Positions 1 through 8,598 of a stretch of DNA of 64,000 nucleotides are shown in pieces (the stretch's first letter is position 1; each line of letters starts with the position of its first letter). This DNA comes from Pontibacter arcticus (GTDB lineage Bacteria; Bacteroidota; Bacteroidia; Cytophagales; Hymenobacteraceae), in the NCBI RefSeq assembly GCF_003284895.1, contig NZ_QMDV01000001.1:1019080-1083079 (forward strand). Direction: 5' to 3'. A program made the position numbers and the translations under genes. The notes under the pieces were generated by a model. The model made no database searches, was not told where the DNA came from, and worked only from the letters and a program-made list of their open reading frames with translations.

Positions 1-1
1 T

Positions 2-112
2 AAAAAAAATAAATTTATTCTGGTTATTGCCAAAGAAGACGACCCCCCGTTAATTATAGAGAAAAAGATATCAAGAGCAGAAGCATTCAGATTAATGAAC
101 ACCCGGAGATAA
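2..112 (+). CDS. C-terminal end of a gene entering from the left (partial)
   Basis: One frame is open from base 2 to the TAA at 110-112, giving 36 residues that end in MNTRR. The tail is basic and includes EKKISRAEAF. The stop codon sits in the loop of the terminator hairpin at 98-125, so the end of the gene and the terminator share sequence, as in a compact genome. The stretch is too short to assign a family, and the reading frame is supported only by this placement. Confidence 0.4.
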   Translation, partial: KKNKFILVIAKEDDPPLIIEKKISRAEAFRLMNTRR

Positions 113-134
113 AGCACCGGGTGTTTTTGTTTTA
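98..134 (+). terminator. Rho-independent terminator
   Basis: AACACCCGG (98-106) pairs perfectly with CCGGGTGTT (117-125) around a 10-base loop and is followed by a T-rich run. It would end transcription of the partial gene on its left. Confidence 0.7.
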
Positions 135-273
135 TAGCAAGTATAAAATCTACAACAGGGCTGCCGGTAGCAGCAAACCAAAGTATAAACCAGGCAGTTA
201 ATTTTTTTTCTGGTGATGGCACTTTTGTGGTAGTTGTTTTGCTGTGTCTTTAAGCGTATAAAACAAGCATACC

Positions 274-531
274 ATGTCGGAGCAAAACATAATGGCAGAT
301 GTAAACCAGGTGCAGCACATGTTCCTGCGGGTAGAGAATAGTGAAGTAACCTGCCTTATGAATATTGCAGGCCACCCTTACCGCCTGCGCGAGCTGATCT
401 TTATGATGGTAGAGAATGGCTGCCGCGTACGGAAGTCCACAGCCGATGAGTTTAATATCTTCCTGTTTGATAAAGAAACCGTAGAGGTACACGATTACCT
501 GACCTCTATTATAAAAGCCAGATTTGCTTAA
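274..531 (+). CDS. Hypothetical 85-aa protein
   Basis: A small cytoplasmic protein without signal peptide or membrane segment; I do not recognise a family. It contains an alternating hydrophobic stretch (HMFLRVENSEVTCLMNIAG) and ends in an apparent amphipathic helix (VHDYLTSIIKARF), suggesting a compact alpha/beta fold. It starts at ATG 274; an internal ATG at 292 is an alternative start. The gene is bracketed by a terminator upstream (98-134) and a strong bidirectional terminator immediately after its stop, so it is probably a single-gene unit. An antisense frame at 250-492 is taken as a shadow. Confidence 0.65.
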   Translation: MSEQNIMADVNQVQHMFLRVENSEVTCLMNIAGHPYRLRELIFMMVENGCRVRKSTADEFNIFLFDKETVEVHDYLTSIIKARFA

Positions 532-534
532 AAC

Positions 535-566
535 AAAGAAGGCACTGCTGCTGCAGTGCCTTCTTT
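535..566. terminator. Bidirectional terminator between convergent genes
   Basis: A 14-bp perfect stem (535-548 with 553-566, arms AAAGAAGGCACTGC and GCAGTGCCTTCTTT) has a 4-base loop and A/T-rich flanks on both sides. It lies between the 85-aa gene and the convergent Hsp20-like gene. Confidence 0.85.
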
Positions 567-567
567 A

Positions 568-954
568 TTAGAGTTTCTGTATCTCAATTTCGCGGGATTC
601 GGAGTCTGTTTCCTGGTACGGCAGTTTTATCTGCAACCTGTTTTCCGAGTAAATCGCTTCTATCCTGTTTCTGTCTACTTGCGGCGGTAAGCTAAATACC
701 TTGCTGAACAGCGGAGCAGCCATATTTTCGTTTTCCTCACTAAAAAGAAGCGAGCTTACAATCAGTTTATTCTCATGTAAAACTACTTTAAAAGCATCAG
801 CAGATACGCCTGCCGCCTGTACTTCCACTACTGTTCCTTTTTTATATTTAGTTACGTCAATCTGCGTTTCGCTAACCCCACCACCTACTGTATTTAACAA
901 GTCGATCTGATGGGCGATATTGCGAAGCAGCTCTTTATCTTTTATCAGTTTCAT
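568..954 (-). CDS. Hsp20/alpha-crystallin-like small protein
   Basis: A 128-aa protein with the core of an alpha-crystallin domain: strand VVEVQAAGVSADAFKVVLHE followed by the ENKLIV segment, then VFSLPPQVDRNRIEAIYSEN and the closing strand RLQIKLPY, equivalent to the A-x-x-x-n-G-V-L-x-I-x-x-P signature of small heat-shock proteins. Residues 1-40 form a predicted N-terminal helix. The start is taken at ATG 954 (MKLIKDKELL), preceded by an AGGA-type ribosome site, rather than the longer frame reaching 996. Family members act as ATP-independent holdases that bind unfolding proteins. Function is inferred from the domain; the sequence is divergent and lacks an obvious C-terminal I-x-I tail. Confidence 0.75.
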   Translation of the reverse strand: MKLIKDKELLRNIAHQIDLLNTVGGGVSETQIDVTKYKKGTVVEVQAAGVSADAFKVVLHENKLIVSSLLFSEENENMAAPLFSKVFSLPPQVDRNRIEAIYSENRLQIKLPYQETDSESREIEIQKL

Positions 955-1238
955 CTGTTTTTCCTTTGGTTTTATACTGGATGCTATGCAAAGCAAGTGC
1001 CAGTGTTTGCAAAGTAGCCATTACATGTACCTACAGTATTACTGCGCCAAGATGACTTGTTACGGCAACTTACCACCTCCAAATAAAGCCAAGCTGTCAG
1101 GTAGTTAAAGTATAAAAAAAGAGAAAAAGTTGTTTGTTGAAGTATAGGCTAGCTATGGTAACAGGCTTGCCTGGCGCCTTGTTTTACAACTGATGCAAAA
1201 TCTTTCCGTAATAATAGCAGAACTAAAAACTCCTACCT

Positions 1239-1886
1239 ATGAAAAAAATGAAAACAACCGTAGCTATATTACTTGTACTGGGCTCTTTTTCAGCCTGTAA
1301 CCAAACAGCAGAAAGAGATGTGGATTCCAAAGAAGAAGTAGATGCCATTGCCTCTGCTGATACGGCCGTAATGTATGGCAACGACGGGAATATGAGAGAT
1401 GCCGAAGACGTAGAAATAAAAGAGATGGGCGATGCCTTCTGGAATGATATAGACTTTAACATGCCTGTTGTAAAAGATGCCGGCATTACCGATGCTGATA
1501 TTGAAACCCGCCGGGGCGACAACGCGACTATTTATTCGTTAGGCGAAAACTTATTGTTTGATACAGATAAGGCTACGCTAAGAGCAGGCGCAGATACTAA
1601 GCTGAAGCAGATTGCCGAGTCTATTAAGCAATACGATCCGCAAAGCCAGATCCGTGTTTATGGTTATACCGATGCACGTGCCAGCAAAACATATAATAAA
1701 GAACTGGCCGAAGACCGCGCTGAAGCAGTAGAAGATTGGTTGGAGAAAAACGGTAATATAGACGATAACCGTATATCGGTACATGCCGTTGGCGAAGCCC
1801 GCCCGGTTGCTTCTAACGAAACAGCTTCCGGCCGCCAGCAAAACCGCCGTGTAGAGATTGTAGCTGCTAAATCAGTTAAAGAATAA
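1239..1886 (+). CDS. OmpA-family lipoprotein
   Basis: A 215-aa protein with a lipoprotein signal (hydrophobic stretch TTVAILLVLGSFSAC, lipobox cysteine at residue 20), an acidic linker of about 85 residues, and a C-terminal OmpA-like peptidoglycan-binding domain from about residue 105. That domain has the typical LFDTDKATLR start, the VYGYTDARAS segment, NKELAEDRAEAV and the terminal NRRVEI. It should sit in the outer membrane facing the periplasm and anchor it to peptidoglycan, as Pal/OmpA-C proteins do. ATG 1239 is chosen; a second ATG at 1248 would still give a workable signal. It is a stand-alone gene with its own terminator. Confidence 0.9.
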   Translation: MKKMKTTVAILLVLGSFSACNQTAERDVDSKEEVDAIASADTAVMYGNDGNMRDAEDVEIKEMGDAFWNDIDFNMPVVKDAGITDADIETRRGDNATIYSLGENLLFDTDKATLRAGADTKLKQIAESIKQYDPQSQIRVYGYTDARASKTYNKELAEDRAEAVEDWLEKNGNIDDNRISVHAVGEARPVASNETASGRQQNRRVEIVAAKSVKE

Positions 1887-1904
1887 GCTTATCTAAAGTA
1901 TAAA

Positions 1905-1946
1905 GCAGAAAGGCCATTGCAGCATTTGCAGTGGCCTTTCGCTTTT
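1905..1946 (+). terminator. Rho-independent terminator after the OmpA lipoprotein
   Basis: Arms 1909-1921 and 1927-1939 (AAAGGCCATTGCA with TGCAGTGGCCTTT) pair with one wobble and are followed by CGCTTTT. An AAGTATAA copy lies directly upstream at about 1896. Confidence 0.8.
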
Positions 1947-2125
1947 ACCCGGCTATGCCTCGGATGCTAAAAAAGTATAAACTGAAGCAGCGTAGCAATG
2001 GCTGAAAGAACCTGTTGCTTTATAAGAACTAAGGATGAAGCAGATTTATACTTTACAGTTTCAAGCTCAGATACCGGTCTGGGCTTTTTTTTTATACTTT
2101 CAAGTGAAGTTATACTTGGCAGGGT

Positions 2126-2644
2126 CTAATCCAGGTAATGCGTCAGGAACCTAAAGGTATCTTGGTTTTGGTGATAGAAGCTGGCCGACGAAAAGCTATA
2201 GTTTTCCGGAAGGTCTGTTAGCTTCCATTTTTCCTGCAACGGATTGTTGTGGATGTATTGTAGCTTTTGCTCAGTAACAGCAACGGAGTAAAGGTACACT
2301 GAAAGCGGGTTTCGTTCCCAAAGCTGGTGCTGCCTGTCTTTTGCATTTACTCTGAACTTTTTCAACACAGCCGGATGGTTCTGCGCAAGATCATACCTGA
2401 TGTGCTGGGAAGTATACTTCAGAAAATCGCGCTGCACGTTTGCCCTGATATGCGGCTCCTCCATTTTCCAGAGCAGGTGCAGGTGGTTGGGCATAATCAC
2501 AAAGCCATATACTTTTACGCGCTTCTGCTCCACCAGGTAGGTCAGGCTATCTACGATAATCTGTTTATACTTGTCTGGCTTCAGCAGGTGTTTCCATTCC
2601 AGTATGGTAGCTGTAAAAAATGCCATGTGCCGGTGCTCCTCCAT
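2126..2644 (-). CDS. REP-associated tyrosine transposase (RAYT, Y1_Tnp family)
   Basis: A 172-aa protein with the IS200-like Y1 transposase fold. The HUH metal-binding motif is at His54-Leu-His56 in MPNHLHLLWK, and the catalytic tyrosine is Tyr130 in KLQYIHNNPL, the usual spacing for this family. RAYT proteins nick single-stranded REP hairpins and are thought to spread them around their host genome; they are generally domesticated single copies rather than full insertion sequences. REP hairpins lie 280 bp upstream (2924-2950 and 3040-3066), with an identical one 39 kb away (42413-42439). No IS ends flank the gene, which supports RAYT over an IS200/IS605 element. Start at ATG 2644; a second ATG six codons later is possible. 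Confidence 0.85.
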   Translation of the reverse strand: MEEHRHMAFFTATILEWKHLLKPDKYKQIIVDSLTYLVEQKRVKVYGFVIMPNHLHLLWKMEEPHIRANVQRDFLKYTSQHIRYDLAQNHPAVLKKFRVNAKDRQHQLWERNPLSVYLYSVAVTEQKLQYIHNNPLQEKWKLTDLPENYSFSSASFYHQNQDTFRFLTHYLD

Positions 2645-2923
2645 ACAGTAGCGTACTTATACTTTGAGGCTTAGGTTCTGGAGTCGCTATCTCACTGTTT
2701 TACGCTGTTTATCGTTACCTGATTTGCTGATGCCGCTTTCTGCTTTTCCTGCTGTTGTCAATGTTCTCTTTGCTGACCTTAGGTGTCCTGCTGTTAGTTG
2801 CTGTGCCGTAGGTATACTTTCCGCAGCCATATGACTCCCGACGTTTTACGCTGATGTATTGCCACTCGTTTGCCATTGCTGCTACCGTTGTTTGCTGACT
2901 TTGTGCCTCTCGCGATAGTTTCT
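2645..2923. other. Gene-free stretch with TTTGCTGA recurrences
   Basis: Part of a 365-bp gap (2645-3009) between the RAYT and Abi_C genes. No convincing frame is present. The phrase TTTGCTGA recurs three times, and short GCTG-rich pieces repeat, suggesting decayed repeat material. AAGTATAA-type copies lie near 2656 and 2811. Confidence 0.4.
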
Positions 2924-2950
2924 GCCGTTGTTGGTGTTTTCACCAACAAC
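2924..2950 (+). repeat. REP hairpin, copy 1
   Basis: A GCC tail followed by a perfect 10-bp hairpin: GTTGTTGGTG (2927-2936), TTTT loop, CACCAACAAC (2941-2950). All 27 bases are identical to 42413-42439. With the reversed copy at 3040-3066 it forms an inverted pair of the kind made by RAYT systems. Confidence 0.8.
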
Positions 2951-3009
2951 CACGTTAGACCTTCGATTACTCTAGTTAGTATGCTGATTAGTATAACTCG
3001 TGTTGGGAG

Positions 3010-3810
3010 TTAAGTGCGCTGCTTCGTAGCTACGGCTTTGTTGTCGGTGAAAACACCAACAACGGCGGGTACTTCTAGGTGAGTTTGGATAAGGAAGGAA
3101 GATGTTGAACCAGCTATGTTAATTGCGAATTCTGCATGCCTTTTATTCACTTTATATCCTCCTTTGGGTTTACCATGAGCGTCACTAATTTTATTCCGTA
3201 ATGATGCAAATCCGTGTATAGTGTTTTGAATACCGCTAAGAATCTGTTTTATAATACTCTCAATATGACGTTCGGGCGCAAGATTGAGACTACGTGTAGT
3301 AGTTTTGAAAAGCTTTGGAAGATCAATACTATCATCATAAGAAATATTTCTTTCAACAAGTATTTGCTTGCAAACTGACTCAAGTAGTGATCTTGCAGCA
3401 GTTATTGCACCATCTGGATCCGCCTCTCTTCTATCAAGGGCTTTATTCCACATATAAATAACCGTATCACAGTCGAACTTTCCAATTGAGTCGCTTATAA
3501 TACTGTCATGCATGAATAATTTATCCCCCTCTAGATATGCAAGTATAGGTTCAAACTCTTCCCGGATAAATTCTCTTCTATCAGCATAAGTGCTAAATCG
3601 TCTTTTAATATAAGGCCAGAAATCATTTAGTAATCTACAAGTAATTACAAAATCCGGAAGTAGAGCTTTAGTGAAAGTATTACTTACAAATACTTCCCTA
3701 AGGAATTTATATTTTTCTCCATCCTCTTTAGTATCTTCTCCAGTTGCAATCCTAGTTAAAATCATACGCAACTCCATCGCTTGATTAAATTGGTCATTTT
3801 GCATAAGCAT
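3010..3810 (-). CDS. Abi_C-domain protein, putative phage-defence (abortive infection) gene
   Basis: A 266-aa protein whose second half resembles the abortive-infection C-terminal domain (Abi_C, PF14355). It has AITAARSLLESVCKQIL (about 136-152), LPKLFK, the segment GIQNTIHGFASLRNKISDAHG with the characteristic LRN...D.HG core, and the tail HAEFAINIAGSTSSFLIQTH. Residues 1-130 are of unknown type. Family members are linked to phage exclusion in other bacteria; the role here is inferred. The gene is visibly more AT-rich than nrdA and metH, which suggests recent acquisition. The last codons run through a REP hairpin (3040-3066) that encodes AVVGVFTDN, so the original C-terminus was probably altered by REP insertion. 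Start at ATG 3810; MQND two codons in is equally possible. Confidence 0.7.
   Translation of the reverse strand: MLMQNDQFNQAMELRMILTRIATGEDTKEDGEKYKFLREVFVSNTFTKALLPDFVITCRLLNDFWPYIKRRFSTYADRREFIREEFEPILAYLEGDKLFMHDSIISDSIGKFDCDTVIYMWNKALDRREADPDGAITAARSLLESVCKQILVERNISYDDSIDLPKLFKTTTRSLNLAPERHIESIIKQILSGIQNTIHGFASLRNKISDAHGKPKGGYKVNKRHAEFAINIAGSTSSFLIQTHLEVPAVVGVFTDNKAVATKQRT
3040..3066 (-). repeat. REP hairpin, copy 2 (inverted), inside a gene end
   Basis: Reverse-orientation copy of the 2924-2950 element with one mismatch in the left arm (GTTGTCGGTG, AAAA loop, CACCAACAAC, then GGC). It overlaps the 3' end of the Abi_C gene in frame. Confidence 0.8.
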
Positions 3811-3924
3811 TTCCTGACTTTTGTAGTAAGAATTTTAATTAAGTTGATCAAAGTATAAGCAATACTATTCCACCCGCTGATTGGGAGTCAGCAGTAACGG
3901 GAATCAGATTCATACTAGGTAGGA

Positions 3925-3954
3925 AAATAAAAAGGAGGGTAATTAGCCCTCCTT
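3925..3954 (-). terminator. Terminator of nrdA
   Basis: AAGGAGGG (3932-3939) pairs with CCCTCCTT (3947-3954) around a 7-base loop. On the minus strand it is followed by TTTTTATTTT, immediately downstream of the nrdA stop. Confidence 0.85.
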
Positions 3955-3964
3955 CTTTAGTTAT

Positions 3965-6346
3965 TTACGATCCGCAAGCTTCGCAAGCGTCGGGGTTATC
4001 CAGGCTACAGGCCATGTCGCTGCGGTTCTGGTCCTGGTCCACGTACACCGGCGAAAGGGTTTCAGCGGCTTGTTTATCTACAGTAAACTTAATGGCATCA
4101 ACTGCTGCTTTGGTACGCAGGTAATACATACCTGTTTTCAGGCCTTTCTTCCAGCTATGGAAGTGCATCGACGTCAGTTTACCGAAGTTTACGTTTGGCA
4201 CGTGCAGGTTCAGCGACTGGCTCTGGCAGATGTAAGCACCACGCTCGGCACTCATATCAATTACCGTACGCTGGCTGATTTCCCAAACCGTTTTATACAG
4301 GTCTTTTATGTTTTGCGGGATGTTCTTGATCTCTTGTACCGATCCGTTGGCAGCAATGATCTCCTGTTTCATCTGCTCGTTCCAGATGCCCAGCGCAATC
4401 AGGTCTTTCAGCAAATGCTTGTTCACCACCATAAACTCACCGGAAAGTACGCGGCGCAGGTAAATGTTAGAAGTATAAGGCTCAAACGATTCGTTGTTAC
4501 CCAATATCTGCGCTGTAGATGCGGTTGGCATAGGCGCTACCAGTAACGAGTTACGTACACCGTGCTCCATTACTTCCTGGCGCAGGCTATCCCAATCCCA
4601 GCGGCCGCTGCTTGGCGTTACATCCCACAGATCGAACTGGAACTTACCTTCCGATAAAGGCGAACCTTTAAACGTCTGATACGGGCCATCTTTCTTAGCG
4701 AGGTCTTTGGAAGCCGTCATGGCAGCAAAGTAGATCGTCTCGAAGATATCCTTGTTCAGGCCGCGTGCTTCGTCGCTTTCGAAAGGCATACGTAGCAAAA
4801 TAAACGTATCAGCCAAACCTTGTATACCCAAGCCAATAGGGCGGTGGCGCAGGTTAGAGTTACGTGCCTCTTCAATCGGGTAATAATTGATATCGATTAC
4901 CTTGTTCAGGTTCTTGGTAACGTGGTAGGTTACATCAAACAGCTTCTGATGGTCGAAGGTCTTTTTGCCGTTCTCTTCTTTAATATAGCGTGGCAAAGCA
5001 AGCGAAGCCAGGTTACAAACCGCTACCTCGTCTTTGCTGGTGTACTCCATAATTTCGGTGCACAGGTTCGAGCTCTTAATGGTGCCCAGGTTCTGCTGGT
5101 TGCTCTTGCGGTTTGCCGCATCTTTAAACAGCATGTACGGCGTACCGGTTTCGATCTGAGACTCAAGTACGGCGAACCATAATTCCTGTGCTTTTACCGT
5201 TTTACGGGCTCTGCCTTCGCGCTCATACTTTTCGTACAGGCGTTCAAAGTCTTTGCCCCAGCAATCAGCCAGGCCAGGTGCTTCGTTCGGGCAGAACAGG
5301 CTCCAATCGCCGTTCTCTTCTACGCGCTTCATAAACAAGTCTGGCGTCCAGAGGGCGTAAAACAGGTCGCGGGCGCGGTTTTCTTCTTTGCCGTGGTTCT
5401 TTTTCAGATCCAGGAACTCAAACACATCTGCATGCCATGGCTCCAGGTAAATAGCGAAAGCACCTTTGCGCTTGCCACCACCCTGGTCTACGTAACGGGC
5501 CGTATCGTTAAAAACCTTCAACATTGGTATGATACCGTTGGATGTACCGTTTGTGCCTTTGATATAAGAACCTGTTGCACGCACGTTATGGATGCTCAGG
5601 CCAATACCACCGGCGCTCTGCGATATCTGGGCGCATTGCTTTAGGGTATCGTAAATGCCATAGATGCTATCGTCCTGCATAGTTAACAGGAAGCACGAAG
5701 ATAATTGCGGCTTAGGCGTACCAGCGTTAAATAACGTTGGCGTAGCGTGTGTAAACCACTTCTCCGACATCAGGTTGTATGTCTCGATCGCAGACTCGAT
5801 ATCTTCTTTGTGGATACCAACGGCCACCCGCATCAGCATGTGTTGCGGGCGCTCTATAATGCGGCCATCCAGGCGCAGCAGGTACGAGCGCTCCAGTGTT
5901 TTGTAACCGAAGTAATCGTAGTTGTAATCGCGGTCGTAGATGATCGAAGAATCCAGAAGTGCGGCGTGCTTGCGGATGATCTCGTACACATCTTTCGATA
6001 AAAGGGAAGCGTTCTCACCGGTTTTAGGGTCGGTGTAGGTATAGAGACGCTTCATGGTGTTGGAGAACGATTTGCTGGTAACCTTGTGCAGGTTAGAAAT
6101 AGCGATCCGGGCAGCCAGCGTAGCATAATCCGGGTGCTTGGTGGTAAGCGAAGCCGCAGTTTCAGCAGCCAGGTTGTCGAGTTCTACAGTTGTTACACCA
6201 TTGTAAATACCGTCGATCACCTTTTTAGCTACCTCAATCGGAGACACATAATCCATGTGCAAACCATAGCACAGTTTCTCGATGCGTGCCGTAATTTTAT
6301 CGAATTTGACAGATTCGTGTCTGCCGTCGCGTTTAACTACTAACAT
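3965..6346 (-). CDS. nrdA: Ribonucleoside-diphosphate reductase, alpha subunit (class I)
   Basis: About 793 aa. It reduces ribonucleoside diphosphates to deoxy forms together with NrdB. An ATP-cone allosteric domain is at the N-terminus ([20 protein letters not shown]). The three catalytic cysteines lie in LSSCFLL, NLCTEIM and [16 protein letters not shown] contexts (redox pair and thiyl-radical site), the radical-transfer tyrosine pair in GMYYLRT, and the C-terminus carries the CEAC redox pair for thioredoxin. The start is set at ATG 6346 (MLVVKRDG); the upstream 23 codons match nothing in the family. It follows nrdB on the same strand after 279 bp, an unusually long gap that contains AAGTATAA inverted repeats. 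A clear terminator follows. Confidence 0.97.
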   Translation of the reverse strand: MLVVKRDGRHESVKFDKITARIEKLCYGLHMDYVSPIEVAKKVIDGIYNGVTTVELDNLAAETAASLTTKHPDYATLAARIAISNLHKVTSKSFSNTMKRLYTYTDPKTGENASLLSKDVYEIIRKHAALLDSSIIYDRDYNYDYFGYKTLERSYLLRLDGRIIERPQHMLMRVAVGIHKEDIESAIETYNLMSEKWFTHATPTLFNAGTPKPQLSSCFLLTMQDDSIYGIYDTLKQCAQISQSAGGIGLSIHNVRATGSYIKGTNGTSNGIIPMLKVFNDTARYVDQGGGKRKGAFAIYLEPWHADVFEFLDLKKNHGKEENRARDLFYALWTPDLFMKRVEENGDWSLFCPNEAPGLADCWGKDFERLYEKYEREGRARKTVKAQELWFAVLESQIETGTPYMLFKDAANRKSNQQNLGTIKSSNLCTEIMEYTSKDEVAVCNLASLALPRYIKEENGKKTFDHQKLFDVTYHVTKNLNKVIDINYYPIEEARNSNLRHRPIGLGIQGLADTFILLRMPFESDEARGLNKDIFETIYFAAMTASKDLAKKDGPYQTFKGSPLSEGKFQFDLWDVTPSSGRWDWDSLRQEVMEHGVRNSLLVAPMPTASTAQILGNNESFEPYTSNIYLRRVLSGEFMVVNKHLLKDLIALGIWNEQMKQEIIAANGSVQEIKNIPQNIKDLYKTVWEISQRTVIDMSAERGAYICQSQSLNLHVPNVNFGKLTSMHFHSWKKGLKTGMYYLRTKAAVDAIKFTVDKQAAETLSPVYVDQDQNRSDMACSLDNPDACEACGS

Positions 6347-6571
6347 AGCGTATACAGTTTGCGGGTTTAAAAGGCCCGGTTGATATTTGGTTAGGTAATG
6401 TCCCGGCCGAAGCACAGGTAATCTGAATTGGTTGGTACTATCCGGCTTTTAATTTGCCCATACGTAGCAGCAAGTATGCGCCGTTTAAGTACAAGTAAAG
6501 CCGGGAATTTTATGATTTTATACTTGGGTAACAGCTACTTCGCAAAAACAAATCAGGCAAAGCAGAAAGGG

Positions 6572-6616
6572 AAGTATAAACCGGGAAGCGTAAGTATGAA
6601 TCCCCGGTTTATACTT
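6572..6616. repeat. 14-bp inverted repeat carrying AAGTATAA
   Basis: AAGTATAAACCGGG (6572-6585) and its perfect reverse complement (6603-6616) enclose a 17-base loop. On the plus strand it is followed by ACGTTTTTATT. It lies just downstream of the nrdB stop, between nrdB and nrdA, and could attenuate or process the nrdBA transcript; on the minus strand no T-run follows it. Confidence 0.75.
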
Positions 6617-6625
6617 ACGTTTTTA

Positions 6626-7585
6626 TTAAAAATCCTCGTCCATCGAGAACACATTCTTATCAGAGCCACCCAGTACGCCGGCTTTTTGGTAATCTGCTAC
6701 GCGCTTCTCGAAGAAGTTGGTTTTGCCCTGCAGCGAGATCATTTCCATAAAATCGAATGGGTTGGCAGAGTTGTAAATCTTGCTGTAACCAAGTTCTCCT
6801 AACAGGCGGTCGGCTACAAACTCAATATACTGGCTCATCAGTTTGGCGTTCATCCCGATCAGGTCTACCGGCAAGGCGTCCGTTACAAATTCTTGCTCAA
6901 TGGTTACCGCATCACGGATAATTTCGTGCACACGTGCTTCTGATAGCTTGTTCTGCAACATCTTATAAAGCAGGCAGGCAAAATCGCAATGCAGGCCTTC
7001 GTCGCGGCTGATCAGCTCATTCGAGAAGGTTAGGCCCGGCATTAAACCACGTTTTTTCAGCCAGAAGATAGAGCAGAACGATCCCGAAAAGAAAATACCT
7101 TCAACGGCAGCAAAAGCTACCAGGCGCTCTGCAAAGCTTTCGCTTTCGATCCAGCGCAGGGCCCACTCTCCTTTTTTAGCAACTGCCGGCACTGTTTCCA
7201 GGGCGTTAAACAGGTAATCTTTTTCTGATTGCTTCTTAATATAAGTATCGATCAGCAACGAGTATGTTTCGGCGTGGATGTTCTCCATCATGATCTGGAA
7301 ACCATAGAAGCAACGCGCTTCCGGTATCTGCACTTCGTTCATGAAGTTAACAGCCAAGTTTTCGTTTACAATACCATCCGAAGCCGCAAAGAAGGCCAGC
7401 ACGTGGCTGATAAAATGACGCTCGCCGTCGTTCAGGTTTTCCCAATCCTTCTGGTCCTGCGAGAGGTCGATCTCTTCTGCCGTCCAGAAACTAGCTTCTG
7501 CTTTTTTATACATCTGCCACACCTCGTCGTGCTGTATCGGGAACAGGACGAACCGGTTTTTGTTTTCTTTCAGTATTGGCTCCAT
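6626..7585 (-). CDS. nrdB: Ribonucleoside-diphosphate reductase, beta subunit (class I)
   Basis: A 319-aa ferritin-like protein that carries the metal/tyrosyl-radical cofactor. Ligand-bearing helices are visible in [21 protein letters not shown] and the [20 protein letters not shown] region; the tyrosine of RCFYGFQ is the expected radical site. This pattern resembles eukaryotic R2 more than E. coli NrdB, as is usual in Bacteroidota. The C-terminus VFSMDEDF is the tail that docks on NrdA. It is read before nrdA. Its 5' region contains a TATATTTG -7-like element (7708-7701, minus strand) and DnaA-box-like 9-mers further upstream, consistent with cell-cycle coupling of nucleotide supply (inference). 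Confidence 0.97.
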   Translation of the reverse strand: MEPILKENKNRFVLFPIQHDEVWQMYKKAEASFWTAEEIDLSQDQKDWENLNDGERHFISHVLAFFAASDGIVNENLAVNFMNEVQIPEARCFYGFQIMMENIHAETYSLLIDTYIKKQSEKDYLFNALETVPAVAKKGEWALRWIESESFAERLVAFAAVEGIFFSGSFCSIFWLKKRGLMPGLTFSNELISRDEGLHCDFACLLYKMLQNKLSEARVHEIIRDAVTIEQEFVTDALPVDLIGMNAKLMSQYIEFVADRLLGELGYSKIYNSANPFDFMEMISLQGKTNFFEKRVADYQKAGVLGGSDKNVFSMDEDF

Positions 7586-7747
7586 AAGTATGTAAACGTT
7601 TGGTTTTAAAGAGTTAAAGCTAGGGTAAGCAGGAACTCCTTTTATATGTTAAGAATATCGGCCCGCAAGTATGGCTGCGGTGCTCATGATATCGGGAGTT
7701 CAAATATATAGAAAGGAACTCGATTTGGGAGGCGAAAGTTGTTCAAT

Positions 7748-8105
7748 TTCTCCACATGTTGTTAAGCTGTTGTGGCTGTGCAAGTTGCGGGTAAATACAC
7801 AGGTTTATCCACATTGTTGATAAGCTATATAAGTGCGCCCGTATATTCTGAAAATGGTACAGAGTTGCTTAAAGACAAAGTATAAAAGTGTGTTTAAAAT
7901 GCTGATTGGTGCACAATTAAGGGTAAAAACGGCGTAAAAATTTAGACAGATATGTGTAGTAAAATTTTAAGTTACACGCCCGCTGCTGCTGTGTGGAAAA
8001 CAGGAAAGTATAAAATTTTACGTAGACGGCAGGTAGTTAACAGTTTAGAGTAAATTTTGCGAAGTGGTGCAAAAATGAGGGAAGATATAAACATTGTTTT
8101 CCACA
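7748..8105. promoter_or_regulatory. Cluster of DnaA-box-like 9-mers in the nrdB-rplU gap
   Basis: The 634-bp AT-rich gap between divergent nrdB and rplU holds one perfect box TTATCCACA (7805-7813) and four one-mismatch relatives: TTCTCCACA (7748-7756), TTATCAACA on the minus strand (7815-7823), TTTTCCACA on the minus strand (7992-8000) and TTTTCCACA (8097-8105). DnaA regulates nrdAB in E. coli; an origin is the alternative reading. No coding frame is seen here. Confidence 0.5.
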
Positions 8106-8154
8106 AATTTGTACACAACCTGAACAATGCATGAAACTATTTAAGAACGAAGGC

Positions 8155-8185
8155 TTTGTTAATTAAAATATGTACCGTACTTTTG
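8155..8185 (+). promoter_or_regulatory. Bacteroidota-type promoter for rplU-rpmA
   Basis: The -33 TTTG (8155-8158) and the -7 element TACTTTTG (8178-8185, matching TAnnTTTG) are 19 bp apart. The rplU start is 35 bp further on. Confidence 0.8.
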
Positions 8186-8219
8186 CAGACTAAATTTTCA
8201 TAAACATACATTGAAGCTG

Positions 8220-8531
8220 ATGTACGCAATTGTAGAAATCGCAGGTCGACAGACCAAAGTAGAGAGCGGTAAGTTCATCTACGCTAACAAGCTTTCCGGC
8301 AAAGAAGGTGACGCCGTTGAGTTCGCCAATGTTCTTCTTACTGATGATAACGGCAGTATAACTTTAGGTGCTCCTTTCGTTAGCGGTGTTAAAGTGGTTG
8401 GTAAAATCATGACTGAGACTGTGAAAGGTGATAAAGTAATCGTTTTCAAAAAGAAGAGAAGAAAAGGATACAAGAAGAAGAATGGCCACCGCCAGCAATT
8501 CACGAAGGTCCTGATCGAGAGCATTGGATAA
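8220..8531 (+). CDS. rplU: 50S ribosomal protein L21
   Basis: A 103-aa ribosomal protein starting MYAIVEIAGRQTKVE, as in the L21 family, and ending near KKKNGHRQQFTKVLIESIG, the usual rRNA-contacting lysine-rich C-terminus. ATG 8220 is chosen; the longer frame would need a TTG at 8211 and adds three unrelated residues. L21 binds 23S rRNA in the large subunit. It is the first gene of the conserved rplU-rpmA operon, with a strong promoter directly upstream. Confidence 0.97.
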   Translation: MYAIVEIAGRQTKVESGKFIYANKLSGKEGDAVEFANVLLTDDNGSITLGAPFVSGVKVVGKIMTETVKGDKVIVFKKKRRKGYKKKNGHRQQFTKVLIESIG

Positions 8532-8598
8532 GCAGTAAGAAGAAATTTATCGTAAAATCTTTTAGGTTAGTTAATAACCTGAACTAAATAGTAAAAAA

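Noticed and set aside
250..492. 80-codon minus-strand frame
   Set aside because: Overlaps the 85-aa plus-strand gene, which is better supported by flanking terminators and start position.
2126..2644. Complete IS200/IS605 insertion sequence
   Set aside because: No TnpB or element ends flank the gene; the separate REP hairpins fit a RAYT better.
7586..7740. NrdR box pair upstream of nrdB
   Set aside because: An ATATAT-like stretch near 7703 was considered, but no paired 16-bp palindromes with the family consensus were found.
7748..8105. Calling this region oriC outright
   Set aside because: DnaA boxes alone are not enough; no dnaA, no unwinding element defined and skew cannot be computed over one window. 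Kept as a regulatory cluster.
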